Below, one piece after another: positions 51,230-63,688 of a DNA stretch of 64,000 nt. The position numbers were made by a program, and so were the translations under genes. The notes beneath the pieces are model-generated. The model was not told where the DNA came from. It ran no database searches and saw only the letters and a list, made by a program, of their open reading frames with translations. This DNA is from Dillenia suffruticosa (lineage: Eukaryota > Streptophyta > Magnoliopsida > Dilleniales > Dilleniaceae): contig JAVTVX010000010.1 in assembly GCA_033439265.1 (NCBI GenBank), forward strand, positions 6,572,001 through 6,636,000. Direction: 5' to 3'. Within the stretch, counting starts at the first letter, position 1. Each line of letters begins with the position of its first letter.

Positions 51230-54200
51230 TAGTTGTGACAACCTACTATTCGAATGTCGCACATCTTAACTAAAAAGGTAAAATGTATACTGAAATCAAG
51301 TTTAAATCATCACAAAACAAACAACACTTGGGATAATAATTTTTTGATTGTCATCTATGAGTATAATAACATGGAAGAAAGAAAAAATGAAAAATTTTAA
51401 AACTTTTAAACTTTACTAATTTTTTCAAAAAATCAGATAAAATCTCCCCTATAAATGGGTTAAAACCAGCCATAAAAAACAATCGAAAACAATCTAAAAC
51501 TTGTAACATTTTAATGGCCACATTGTCGACAATCATATGGACTATATTCCCTCTCCTTGGCACCAACACAAGAGTATAAGCAAACAACATGCAATTCTTA
51601 GTCATGGTAATACATGCTACAATAGTACATAAATCTTGGAGAACATTATTATACATGTTTTACACGGTTATGGGTATCATCATTATACATGTTTGGTCAT
51701 AAAGGAAAGTTGAAATAAATAAAAGTATACCAATGTCTTATCTTGCTCAAAGAGTATTGAAATGGGTCAATAAAGAAAAAAGGGCGAAGGAATCTAGTAT
51801 CCGATTGTTGATGACTCCCCATCTATCCCTTCTAGCTCCTCTCTAGCTCCAAAATACCTTAAATATTGAGATTTGGGTAAGCCAACCACCAATTGAGTAG
51901 GTGATCGCAAGGAAATTGAATAAGGAAAATATGCATAATATGCATATTAAATAAAGCAGATAATATGCATTAATCATGATACGTGAATAATAATATGAGG
52001 GAAAAGTTGTAACACACAAGTATATCATAAATTAGTAACACAAGATAACACAAGAAAACATGATACGAGAATGACAATATCAGAAAAACTTGTAACATTT
52101 AAATAATTTCATGTGACATTGACATAAGGAAATCATAAGTAAAGAGAAATCATAAGCAAAGGATAGGGAAAGTATGACAAATTGTTGGAGTTGGGTTACT
52201 AAATCATATTCATGTTTGTTCTTTTTTTATTATTGTTTTCCCTTTTTCTTTAAATGTAATCATTTTTCTTTTTTCAATTATTACCTTATTCATAACCTCT
52301 AGTGGGGAGGGTGCACTTGCCTTCACCCTTAACTATGAAGGTAAACTCGTGAGAAGTATTTCTCAACCAGAGAATAAACATGGGCTCCTATGATGGCAGT
52401 TAGAGTAACCAAGGTTGAGAGTTTTTTTATCTATCGTTTACTGCTAAAAATCTTTCTTGAGAGGTACTCTATCATGTGTCCCCACTATGAAGGGGTTTCA
52501 CTTTACCTTGCTAAAGTTTTGAGAGTTTAATTATTAATTACATTATTATTAAATCAAGACTAAATGTGTTTTATTATTTTCTAATAGTCTCAAGTTAGAA
52601 TTCTTTCTCTTCTTCAAACCTGTATATTATTATCTCATGCACTGACCACATGACATAATCAAATTAACATATCAAGAATAACAAAAACAAATAAATACTT
52701 AGCACTTAACTTAATTCAAAGGGGCATACAAAAGACATATAAAATCACTCATAATACGTGTTAATCTTCCAACAACTAATTATGTGTTTCGATTATTCTA
52801 TAACCATTGTACATGCAAAGGTAATCTCAAAATAGGTTTTTACCATAAGTGAAACATGACATTTCAGAGAGAAGACATACGAGCATGCATTTACTGTCTC
52901 TATAAGCTTAGTTTGCTTAATACTTCATTTTAATCCTTAATGTATACACCTATAAAATTTATATCTTTAACTCATCAAACTTTCTAAAATCCTAACTCAA
53001 CCCAAACTAAGATTTTATATCACTTCTACCATATTTGACCATCCCAAAGACATAAAAAATTAAAATGTGGCAAGAGAATTTATTACTTCTGCATGTACAA
53101 TGAGCAATGAGGCCAAGAGAGGGCAAATAACCCAATTTAAAACATACTTTTGAGATTTGATCTATGAAAACATTGTTTGAACATGATTAAGCATTCATAA
53201 ATCAATGGGAGATGAAACCCTATATTGGGGACATTTTAAAATATATGAAGGTCAGATTAACATCCTTAAAGACTTGGCCAAAATAGAGGATTAATTCCAA
53301 CACATATAAATCACTTGAATTTCTTCAAAAATGTAACCTTTGTTACTGAAATGATGTTCTACATTTTCATAAATGAGTTTTAAAGATGTATAACACATTA
53401 AAGCATGTAGAAATTCAAAATAAGTGAAAAGGGCCAAAATTTCCTTATAAAAAGACAGAATCAAGTTTTAGTACAATTTTGTACATCCAAATCCCTACTG
53501 AGCTTTGAAAATCATAAAAGAGAGCTGGAACTTGCACAAGAATAAGAGATAAAGAGGCTTGAATTGGTTTAGGGCATTGGCTGTGATAGAAAACAAAGAG
53601 AGGGACATTCAATTGAGACTTTTCAATTGAACCCCCACAAATCAAAACCCCACAACACAGAATAAGAGTAAGACAAAGACAAAAAAAAGAGAGAAACTAA
53701 TTGAGAAGGAAGTTTTATTTGACATATTGAGAGAAAGAGCAATCATGATAGAACGACAATTGATTGAGACTAGAATTGAGAGAAAACACTTCAAATTCAA
53801 CTTAGAATAATGGAGAGAGAAAGAGAGATATTGAATTAGAATCTGGCTTCACAATTGAGAATCACCATTGTTATCTTCATCGACTTGAGGTACAGATGTG
53901 TAAAGAGAGCTATTGTAACTCAGATTGAGAGAATGGAGACTACTTGCAAAATAATAAGAGGAGGTAATTGAGTTTATAATTTAGAGAGAGAAGAAAGTAA
54001 AAAACTCAACACTATTTCGAAAACCATTGTAGCCATTTCTGATTGCTTGAGGCAGAGGTGAGAAAAGAAGAAAGCGCAAGACTATGAGACTGAGAAAGGA
54101 AAAGATAGAAGACAAACATGTTGGGTTTAAGACTTTGGTTTCATGATCAGAGATGAAGAAGACGGTAATGTGGTGATACAGATGGTGGCGTGATTGCCAC

Positions 54201-54937
54201 ACACGTAGAGGGGCAATAGAGAGATATCAAGGTTGAGAGAGGTTTGGGACTTCAATCAAGCCTGAGAGGGGGATTTGATTGATCGATGGTCATTAACCCT
54301 CGACAATAGCTTGTTGGAGCAGGATAAGACCTGGGGAAGGGAGAAGAGAACAATGAGAACAATGAGAGAGACGGGAAAGTAAAGAGAGAGCTTCTTTATT
54401 CGAAACCCTAGTACACTTCTTATCTTTTTTTTTAAGCATAAAACTTGAGTGGTGTACAAATTGGATCATGAGGACCACCCACAAGACTTATTTGGATATT
54501 TTGAAAGCACAATAGAAGACCAAAAGAGCATAATATCCAAAAATATTTCTGTTTTGGGCTTTTAAAAGATAAATATCCAAAAGAGTAACTTGAGCATTTT
54601 TGTGAAATTTTTTATAAAATATATTTTTAAAAGATTTTAAACTTTTTAACCACAAACCTTAACAATTCTAATTCTCACTATTATTTTTTAATCTCAACTT
54701 TATTCTTTTCTTTAAATAATATTTCTTTTAGCTATATTTTACCGGTTTAGTTAAAATATTTAGAGGTCAACCAAAGAGTCAAATTTAGCTTCTATCAGAA
54801 CCTTAATGCTATAACTAAATCTAACAATGGTCATATTTATAAATAACTTATGCAATTATGAATTTAAGCATGAAAATGGGATGAAATTCATGAAATATAA
54901 AATTTCTAGAGTTTTCTAAATCTGGATCCTCATCACT
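51230..54937 (-). repeat. Gypsy left (3') LTR
   Basis: About 3.7 kb. The stretch 51330-52900 is colinear with 57720-58720, 60224-60750 and the last 110 bases of the window, once later insertions are skipped. On minus it begins TGAGGATCCAGA. The stretch at 53700-54420 is GAGA-rich, and a CCCTAG-type leader is visible on minus near 54405. The low-coordinate boundary is approximate. Confidence 0.65.
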
Positions 54938-54939
54938 TT

Positions 54940-56050
54940 CCCCTCTTAAAAATTTGGTCCTTCAGATCCCAACAGTAAGTTTTCAAACAAATGTCAGTAC
55001 TAGCTTCTCATCTTTGATTCTAGCTCCCAAGATAACTCCTTGAAGTGTGATGGCACCACAAAACTTTAACCAGGCAAATTATCTTTTACTCGATTATTTC
55101 TCACTAACATCTAGGATTCGAACATGTTATACGATATAATTCAAATCCTCCAAAATCTGAAGCGATTCATGGTTGATCAATTGCTACTCACCTTGTACAT
55201 ACTATCGGAGCATAGAAACATAGAACATTAGATGGACACCCTCTATGTCAGGTGATAAGGCCGATCTGTAAGCTGAAATGCCAATCTTATCCAAGACCTC
55301 AAATGGATCCACATGCTATAGGCTTAGATTTGTTTTTTTTTTCCAAAGTGAACTAGTCCCCTGATTAGAGAGATTTTGAGAATTACCTTCTCTCCTTAAT
55401 CAAAGTCAAGCTTCCAACAATATTTATCAGTAAAACTTTTTTGTTTTTTTGTTGTAGGATTGAGCTATCTTAAGTTTATCAAGAATAATGGCCTCTTTCT
55501 CAATAGTTTCTAATAGATAAACTAGCCCTACTCTCGGTCCCAACTTTGCTTGTACTTGTTGTCTCTTGCTAAACATAAAAAAGTCTTAGATCGATGGTCA
55601 TATAAAGCCTTAAACTATACGATTACAATGCTTGATTGCTAGTTGTTGTTATAAGCAAACTCGATCAACATCGGGTGATTTTTCCCAACTACCTATGAGT
55701 TCAAGAACACAAGTATACAATATATCCTCTAGTATCTAGATAGTCCTCTATGATTGGTCATTATTTTGAAGCTAATAAGAAGTGGAATAGTCAAGCCTAG
55801 TACCCAACTATGCTAGTAAATCTTCCAAAACTGGGATACAAACTGTGGATGTCTATCGGAGACTTTAGAAATCTGTACCCAATGCAAAGTTACTATCTTC
55901 TCATGTACAACCAAGCAAGATTATCCAATAGGTCACTTATAGGCATGGCAATAAAGTGGGCAGACATTGTTAGACAATCAATATTACAACCTCAGAGAGT
56001 CTTCGATATGCTTGTTACAAAGGCTGGCCTCTGGTGTTCAATTTTGATAT
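54940..56050 (-). pseudogene. Gypsy integrase remnant
   Basis: On minus, successive pieces match the chromovirus integrase in order. These are the catalytic core with SDRHPQFVSQFW, the block around VEFAYNN, the FGKK and GPFEVLDKIG segment, the YVSMLR segment and the closing VLWHHHTSREATWE-like part. These give orientation and family. The pieces are scattered among frames in a heavily decayed fossil, so only the family and order are claimed. Confidence 0.7.
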
Positions 56051-57690
56051 GCTAACATGATAAACAACGACAGACGAATTTGACCACAAAGATCTTTATA
56101 CATCATTGTCGTACAGGGATGAATGAAAAAAAAAAAGAATGAATTATGTACGTCCACAAAGATCAACTACCTCAAACCTTGAGTCTCAGGAGCAACTACT
56201 TGGCCTTTGCACTTGATCACACCCTGATCCAAAGTGGAACTAGGCTCCTCTCCTTGGAGATTCCACTATGTCATCGTTGCTTAACTCTAATCTTATTGGA
56301 CTACCCAAAACAGATGGAAAGAATTTTTAGCAAGACAACTCAATCCAAATCCCTAATGAGTTCAACTCATATACATCCACTATTCTTTCGTGTGGAAGTG
56401 ACAATTTTTGATTCATGAATTGGTTGCTATGTCCTCTATCAAATCCTAATTACTATTATTAGCAAAATTCATATAGAACCATCTTAATCTCCTCTAAGCC
56501 AATGGAAATCTAAGCTTAGTCCTTGATACTAAATCGATCTAAGTTCTGTACTACTATGCAATATGTAGCCTCAATCTCATATTAGCTCATTCATAGAGCA
56601 AACACTTGAAGGAAAGTCTAACACCTTTACCTTAATCCCGTTCAGTATCTTTTTCAAAGTAGTTCCCTGAAACCATGAACTTTTGATCTCAAATGTAGGA
56701 TTAAACCACAACTAAGACCATAATCCGTGTTAGTAAATAATGTCGTCTCAATCCTTGAATCCTGTAACAATCGTTTTTGCTATAAACCCCAGGAAACTCA
56801 TTACACGCTAAGCCTCTTTCAAATTATCATTCAATTAAAACTTATCTCACTTAAACTAATTCGGCATACAACTAATTGACCGGTGTTGGCAACCGTATAG
56901 TGATGCCTTTGTACTTGCTTAGAGTTGGCACTATGAATCCACCATCATGTGATCTTAAAAACCTATTCTTTCAAACCACCACTAGTTTAATATAAAACTA
57001 ACCTTCAACGTTCTATTTTAATATAAATACAAAGAATTCTCTTTAATACAATTTTAATCCAATAATAAGAAAATACAAACTCTCTTAAAGGATAGGGATG
57101 AATAAATCATTTAAATTTCCCTCAATCGAGAGGGAACTTAGGAGTCAATATGCCAAACTAGGCCCCATTTGAGTGAAATCTCATGTCTCATCCATTTGGG
57201 GTTCATATTTCATCATCATATGGGTAGATCAAAATCACACTCAACTAGTCTATGCACTTACCAACTTGTCGATGAAATCATATGCTTCAATTATTAAGAT
57301 TTGTTGTGCTTTAATTCCCGATACTTTGCTAGTGTAGCAACCAACCTTGATGAAAAACTTATCTCAACAATGACCGATGTGATAGATTGTCTCAAGGTTG
57401 TATTGATCTTTGGCCCAACTTAAATGTTCCTAAGATTGTGAAACTAAGAATCCAATGTCTAAATCTCATAGTTGAATATCTATTACCTAGGTCGGTGAAA
57501 TCAAACAATCATCTATCAAGTTGAGAACGTATATTTGGAAGCTTTCCCTATTCTCTCTAGAATGACATATAGCATAAATCTCAATCAATTAAGTAATTAT
57601 CATCTAAACATATCAATGTAACTTGAATCACATCAACTATCTCAACGATGCCTAAACAATACAGTTGCATGGTCTCAGAATTATCATTAC
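56051..57690. other. Gypsy interior, not resolved
   Basis: This should hold the upstream part of the gypsy element, but I could not recognise polymerase or gag motifs with confidence on either strand. The short plus frames at 55810 and 56146 are shadows of minus-strand element sequence. Confidence 0.4.
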
Positions 57691-58722
57691 AAAAAGCTAT
57701 ATCCGGAATAATGGTTTCTGAATCATCATCTATGTGTGTGATAATACAGAAAGAAAAAATGTGAAAAATTTTAAAACTTTTAATCTTACTAAATTTTTCA
57801 AAAAATCGTTAGAGTATCCTCTATAAATGGGCTAAACACGACTATACATTTGACCACACAGGGCAATCAAAAATAATCTAAAACCTATAACACTTCAATG
57901 ACCATATTGCCAATAAATATATAGACTGCATTCTCTCTAGTTAGCACTAACATCAAGATTAAGTATCAATAAACAAGCGACAAACTGTTCTTAATCATAA
58001 ATAGTCATGTTTAGCTAGTACTATATGCCATGACAGTATATAAATCATAGTCATCATTATTACACAAACTTTACACGAGTTATGGGCATCATTATTAAAT
58101 GCGTTTGGTCATAAGGAAAAGTTAAAACACATAAAAGTATTGATGTCATATCATACCAAAAACATAAAGAAATAGGCTAATAAAGAAAAAAGACAAATAA
58201 ATCTGGTATCGCGTTGCTAATGACTCCCTATCTATCTTTTCTACCTTTTCCCTAACTCCTGAAATAGTATTGAGATTTGGGTAAGAAAATAACTGATTGA
58301 GCAAGAAATACCAAGGGAACTGGGGAAGCATGACATGCACATTACATAAGGTAAATAGTATGCATAGATCATGATACGTGAATGACAATACTAGGGAATA
58401 CTAGGGAAAATGTGCAACACTCAAAGATATCATAAATTATTGACACAAGAAAACATGATACGTGAATGACAGTATAAGGAAAACTTGTAACATTGAATAA
58501 CTTCTCATGGCACGCGCATAAGGAAATCACAAGAAAAGAGTAAGGAAAAATTAGCAAACCATTGGTGCCTTTGAACCTTGAACCATATTAGGGTAATAAA
58601 TTATATTCATGTTAATTTTTCATTGTTTTTCCTTTTCTTTAAAAATAATCATTTTTCTTTCTTTTTTCAATTATTATTTTATTGTAACCTCTAGTAGGGA
58701 GGTGCACCAGCCCTTAGCTATA

Positions 58723-60223
58723 TAGGGGTGACCACGGTTTGGTTTAAACTACGAACCGAACCGGAATTGGTTGTTCAGAAACCAAACTAGAATCACTTTT
58801 CGATTCTGGTTCCGGTTCAAAAACTAGAACCGGAATGAAGACTTATAGTTGATTTCGGTTCCTAATTTTAAAAAAAGGAACTGAAACCGAATTAGAATTG
58901 GGAATGGAATCAAGACCAGGATTGGAACTAGAATTGAATCCTTATTTTTTGTTAAAAAACCGAATATTTGAAAACAAGTGGTTTTTGTTTTTGTACAAAA
59001 ACTAAAATCACTTTAAAAACCGGATTGAAATCCATTATTTTTGCACAAGGATCCAAGTCATTTTAAATTCAAATTTTTTAATTATTCTGTCACAACAATG
59101 AACATGCACAATGAGTAAAATCATTTACAATTCAAAATTTTTATTATTGTTTCACAATGATGAACATACGCAAGGATCAAAATCATTCAAAATTCAAAAT
59201 TTTTATTATTGTATCACAATATTAAACATGCATAAGAACTAAAGTCATTTAAAATTCAAAATTTGTATTATTGTGTCACAATTATAGCATTGCATAGTAC
59301 TATTATTGTGTTACAAAATTTAAAATTTAAATTTTTTGTAATTACTTTTTATAACCTTTAAAATTAGTTATTATACAACTTTTAGAAAGATAATTTTAGT
59401 TTTAAAAAAATATAAAACCTCTATAAATATCACGTCAATTTCATTTCCCTTGACAAAACAATTCTTACTTTTTATTTCTTATTATCAATATACTCTCACA
59501 ATTTCATTTTAATTCACATTTTCATCTTCTCAACTCTCAATTGATATTTTCAATTTTTCATTCTCTCTTATATTCAATTGTCCATTTTTTTTTCAATTTA
59601 TAATTCTATCTTATTTCATTTATCAATAAAATATGTTGAGTGGTAAAGACAAGATTAAGGTTAGGAAATCTTTTCAAAATGAGCAATTTTATCTTGAAAA
59701 TTTTTCTATATAAGAATCTCAATATATCAACATTGAAGCTGAATATGATAATCAAGAAGAGACGTGTATAAAAAAAGAAAAAATATTGAAATCCAATATT
59801 TTTAAGATACATTTCAAAAAAGATCATCAATACAAATTATTTACAATTACTGTGAACAATAATTCAAATTCAAAAAAAAATGGAGAATATAAGACATTTA
59901 TAAACATTTGAATAACAAATATCCAACTAAAGTTGATCTTGAAGTTAAAGGGATAGGAGAATTGAAATTAAAGAATTTAAATTTCGATTCCAAACAGTTC
60001 AAACAGGAACCAGAATTGGAACCGGAACCGTTGGTAAGCAATTTGGTTCCGATTCCAATGGATGATGAACCAGAACCGTCGATTCTAGAATCGGAATACC
60101 GTCAGTTCTAGAACCAGAACCAAACTGTGAGGAACCAAAACAAAAACCTCTTGTTAGCGATTCAATTCCGTTCCAATGGATGATGATCTGGAACCAACGA
60201 TTCCAGAACTATGGTCACCCCTA
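58723..60223. mobile_element. hAT-type DNA transposon, non-autonomous, in the gypsy right LTR
   Basis: The 1501-bp insert has inverted ends TAGGGGTGACCA, identical over 12 bases. The flanks TAGCTATA (58715-58722) and CAACTATG (60224-60231) are a worn 8-bp target duplication, and the uninterrupted left LTR has TAACTATG once at the matching place. Eight bases and this end sequence point to hAT. Inside, plus-strand text starting at 59632 reads MLSGKDKIKVRKSF, then a KIHFKKDHQYK-like and LNNKYPTKVDLE segment. The latter resembles the BED zinc-finger region at the N-terminus of hAT transposases, but its Cys and His ligands are largely lost. The rest of the transposase is missing. AACCGGAA-type repeats crowd both ends. 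Confidence 0.82.
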
Positions 60224-60761
60224 CAACTATGAAGATAAATTGGTGAGCAATGTCTCTCAACTTGAGAATAAACATAGATTCCTATGGTGGCAATTGGAGT
60301 ACCCAAGGCTGAGCATCTTTTTATCCATCATTTACTACTAAAAATCATCCTTATGACATACTTGACCTTGTGTCCCCACCACGAAAGGGTTTCACTTTTT
60401 GTTGCTTAAATTTTGTGAGTTTTTATTATTAATTACATTATTACCAAATCAAGCGTAAATTAGTTTCATCATTTTCTAATAGTTTCAAGTTGGAGTCTTT
60501 TATATCCTTCAAACTTGTACGCTAGTATCTTATGCATTGACCACATAACATAATCAAATTAACATATCAATGATAACAAAAAGATATAAATGCTTAGCAC
60601 ATAACTTAATTCAAAGGGGCATACGAGAGACATATAAAATCATTCACACTACGTGTCTAATCTTCTAACAACCAATTATGTGCTTTGATTATTTCATATT
60701 TAGCCACTGTACAAGCAAAGGTAATCCAATTATTCAAAATGTAGGTCTTCTCCCTATGTAA

Positions 60762-61259
60762 TGTTGAAAAGGGCAATCCAAGAATCAAAGGGCCAAACTC
60801 AATCTCAAGCCCTTGAAACTATGGCCCGCATTCTTTCTAGCCTAGTCTAGACATCTCAAGGTCCAAAGTGAAAACAATTCAAGACCCAAAGAGGCCTAAG
60901 AGACTGCCCAATCTGCCATTTGGCAGATTGGGCAGAACAATGCCCTACACTAGAAAAACTAGTCGTTGGAAGCTTGTCTCCAATGGATAGTTTGGGTGCC
61001 TCTCTCCTCCTCTTTCTCTTTCTCAACTAGCTAGTTGGCCTCCTCACTTTATAAATATGTGTCTCCTCTCACATTTGTAGCATTGAGAACAATAGAGAAA
61101 CAATTCTCTTCTCTCTCACAATCTTTCATGTAAAAGGCAATTGTCCCTCTCTTTTAGGCAATTGTCCCACTCTCTTCTTATAATGTTTTATTCATAGTTC
61201 AATAGAGAATTCTCTTATTCTTTTCATCATTAATGTTTTAAGATATCAAAACTTCAACA
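60762..61259 (+). repeat. Copia 5' LTR with 15-bp hairpin
   Basis: 498 bases, TGTTGAAAAG to CTTCAACA. A perfect 15-bp stem with a 2-base loop lies at 60904-60918/60921-60935, with core GCCCAATCTGCCA. A TATA-like TTTATAAATA is at about 61050. Confidence 0.87.
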
Positions 61260-63390
61260 TGGTAGCAAAGCAACCTCTGATCCTTCCTACTTTCAACAAT
61301 GTGCAATAAATGGTTAAGAAGGTGTGTGCTCATTGTAAGAAGTCAAATCACACAAAAGAAATATGTTGGCTTTTTCACCCTTACCTTAAGCCAAACACCT
61401 TAAGAAAAGGGGCCAAATTATGCCAAATGTGGTGCAAAAGGGATCACTCAACTCGACCCTTGAAAGCCTTTTAAAGTTGCTCAAGGAAGTGAAAAACATC
61501 AAGAGTAATCAAGCACGCGTTTAGCTCTTGAAGGCATTTTAGTACTGCATTTGGTAGAAAAAAACCTCAAGAGTAATCAAGCATGCGTGTCAACTCTTGA
61601 AGGCTTTTTAGAGCTATTCAAACAAGTAGAAAGCCTTATGAGTAATCAAGGTACTTGCTTAAACTCATCCATTAACTCCCAAGAAGATAGTTATGTTTTG
61701 TACCATACTAAAGTAGGTCATCCTAACAAACAAGGTTTAAAATGTCTATTTCCAACAAAAATTGTGAAAATAGATATTGTAAAATATGTATTTTTTGAAA
61801 AAAAGACTTGAACACACAATCCTATGTTAGAGACCATATATAAAAATACATTGAATCATGTGCACTCTAATATTTAGATATCCCCCGTTACACTTAGGCG
61901 TGGCTTTAAATATTTCATATCATTTATTGATCACAAGACTAGATTTTTATACGTATACATTCTCACTTTTAAGACACAAGCATTCAAAACATTACAAAAT
62001 TTTCACAACTTTGTCACTAAACAATACAATGCAAATATAAAAATGTTTAGAATAGATAAGGGGGAGTACATGAATCATGCTTTTAGAGATTTGCTAAGAG
62101 AAAAAAGAATAATTCACCAAATCTTATGTCTATAATCCCCGACAAAATGGTGTATGAAATTGCAAGAGCAATTATGTTCCATGCTAATGTACCTAAAATA
62201 TTTTGGAGTGATATAGTTAACATTGCTACTCATCTCATTAATCAACTGCCAACCAAAATACTCCAAGGGAAATCTCCATTGGAGCTACTCACTAAGACCA
62301 AACCAAACATTTATCATCTAAAAGTGTTTGGATGTATTGGCTACGTACATGTCCCAAAATAATTTAGGGACAAATTAGATAAAAAGGGCAAACATTGTAT
62401 TTTCATAGGATATGGATCTTTTCAAAAGCGATATATATATTTTGATCCTTTGACTCATAAGATATACACATTGAAAGATGTTGTAGAAAATAAGTTTTAT
62501 TTTGCAGATTTAAGTGAAAAGAAGACACCCGAAAAAGAAAATCTGCAAGTCTTTTGGTTTGCACCGCAACATGCAAGCAATCCCCCACACCAATCCAATA
62601 GGGAGGAGAGTTTGGAGCAAAGGGGAGGGGAATTGAAACTTTCAACCAAAGGGAAGATGAAAACCCCTCCAACGCTGAAGGAAGTAGGGAGCAAGGAAGA
62701 GATCAACCTCAAGATGACTCACCTATTCCAGAAGCTGAGGAGGAGTGTAGTGATCCACCCTGATCTCCGCCTCCTCTAGAAAGTCAACAAGGCTACTAAG
62801 ACTTCCCCAATCTGAATAGATAAACTATAGAGTATATAACTCTAAGGTCTCATCCCATCCCTCAAAGGGCAAATCCAAGGGGGCTAATCTCCAAAATCTG
62901 GTGGACGGAACTCCTGCGGTTCTTTCAACAAGATATTCATCTCTGAGGATGCACTACAATCTCACAAGAAAGCCAAGCATCCAGAAGTTGATTACCACTT
63001 CGTGCGCCAAAAGGAAGCAGTTTGCTGATATTTTCATCAAGAAAACTAAGATTAGTTAATTGCAAGATATCCTTGGCAAATTTGGCTCCATAGACTTTTA
63101 TTTGCCAAATTTGAGCGGGAATATTGGAAATAAAAAGAAAAGTGATCCGATCAACAACTCTCAAGACTTCCACAAATTCAAGGGCCCAACTTAATCTCAA
63201 ACCCTTGAAGCTTTGGCATGCATGCCTTCCAACCTAATCTAGATATCTCAAAGCCCAAAAGAGAAGATAATTCAAGGCTCAAAGATACCCAAGAGGCTGC
63301 CCAATCTGCCTTGGCAGATTGGGCAAAACAATGCCCAAGACTAGATAAACTAGTCATTGTGTCTCCAACAACTAGTTTGGGTGCCTCTCT

Positions 63391-63393
<3 letters not shown>

Positions 63394-63424
<31 letters not shown>
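63394..63424. repeat. (CT)n microsatellite in copia 3' LTR
   Basis: About fifteen CT units, just upstream of the TATA-like CTCTATAAATG. The 5' LTR has only a short CT-rich stretch at the same place, so the tract grew after insertion. Confidence 0.92.
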
Positions 63425-63428
<4 letters not shown>

Positions 63429-63488
63429 GCAAGCTAGCCTCCTCACTCTATAAATGTGTCTTTCTCATTTGTAGCATAGAGAATAATA

Positions 63489-63688
63489 ACTAACATTTGT
63501 TGGCGTAAGTGGGAAGGATACTTTCGTTTCTTAAGCAAGTCGGGAGTTTGACTCCTCTTGGACACGAAAAAAAAATGTTGGGAGACCTCCCCTTCAAATG
63601 AGATCCAACAGTCAGATCAGTTCGAATTAGTCAGAGCGAAGTGTCGAATACCGAACGGTGGCCTAACCATAGGGACCAAAAAAAAAAA
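63489..63688 (+). mobile_element. tRNA-derived SINE, complete, in copia 3' LTR
   Basis: The 200-bp insert is flanked by GAGAATAATA (63479-63488) and GAGAAAAATA (63689-63698), a 10-bp target duplication with one change. The 5' LTR of the same copia has the site empty. The Pol III A box TTGGCGTAAGTGG lies at about 63500-63511 and a B-box-like AGTTTGACTCC at 63545-63555. The body contains GAATTAGTCAGAGCGAAG and ends GGGACC plus an A tail. The same family makes up the palindrome at 26899-27257. It has no coding capacity; mobilisation would have used a LINE. Confidence 0.88.
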
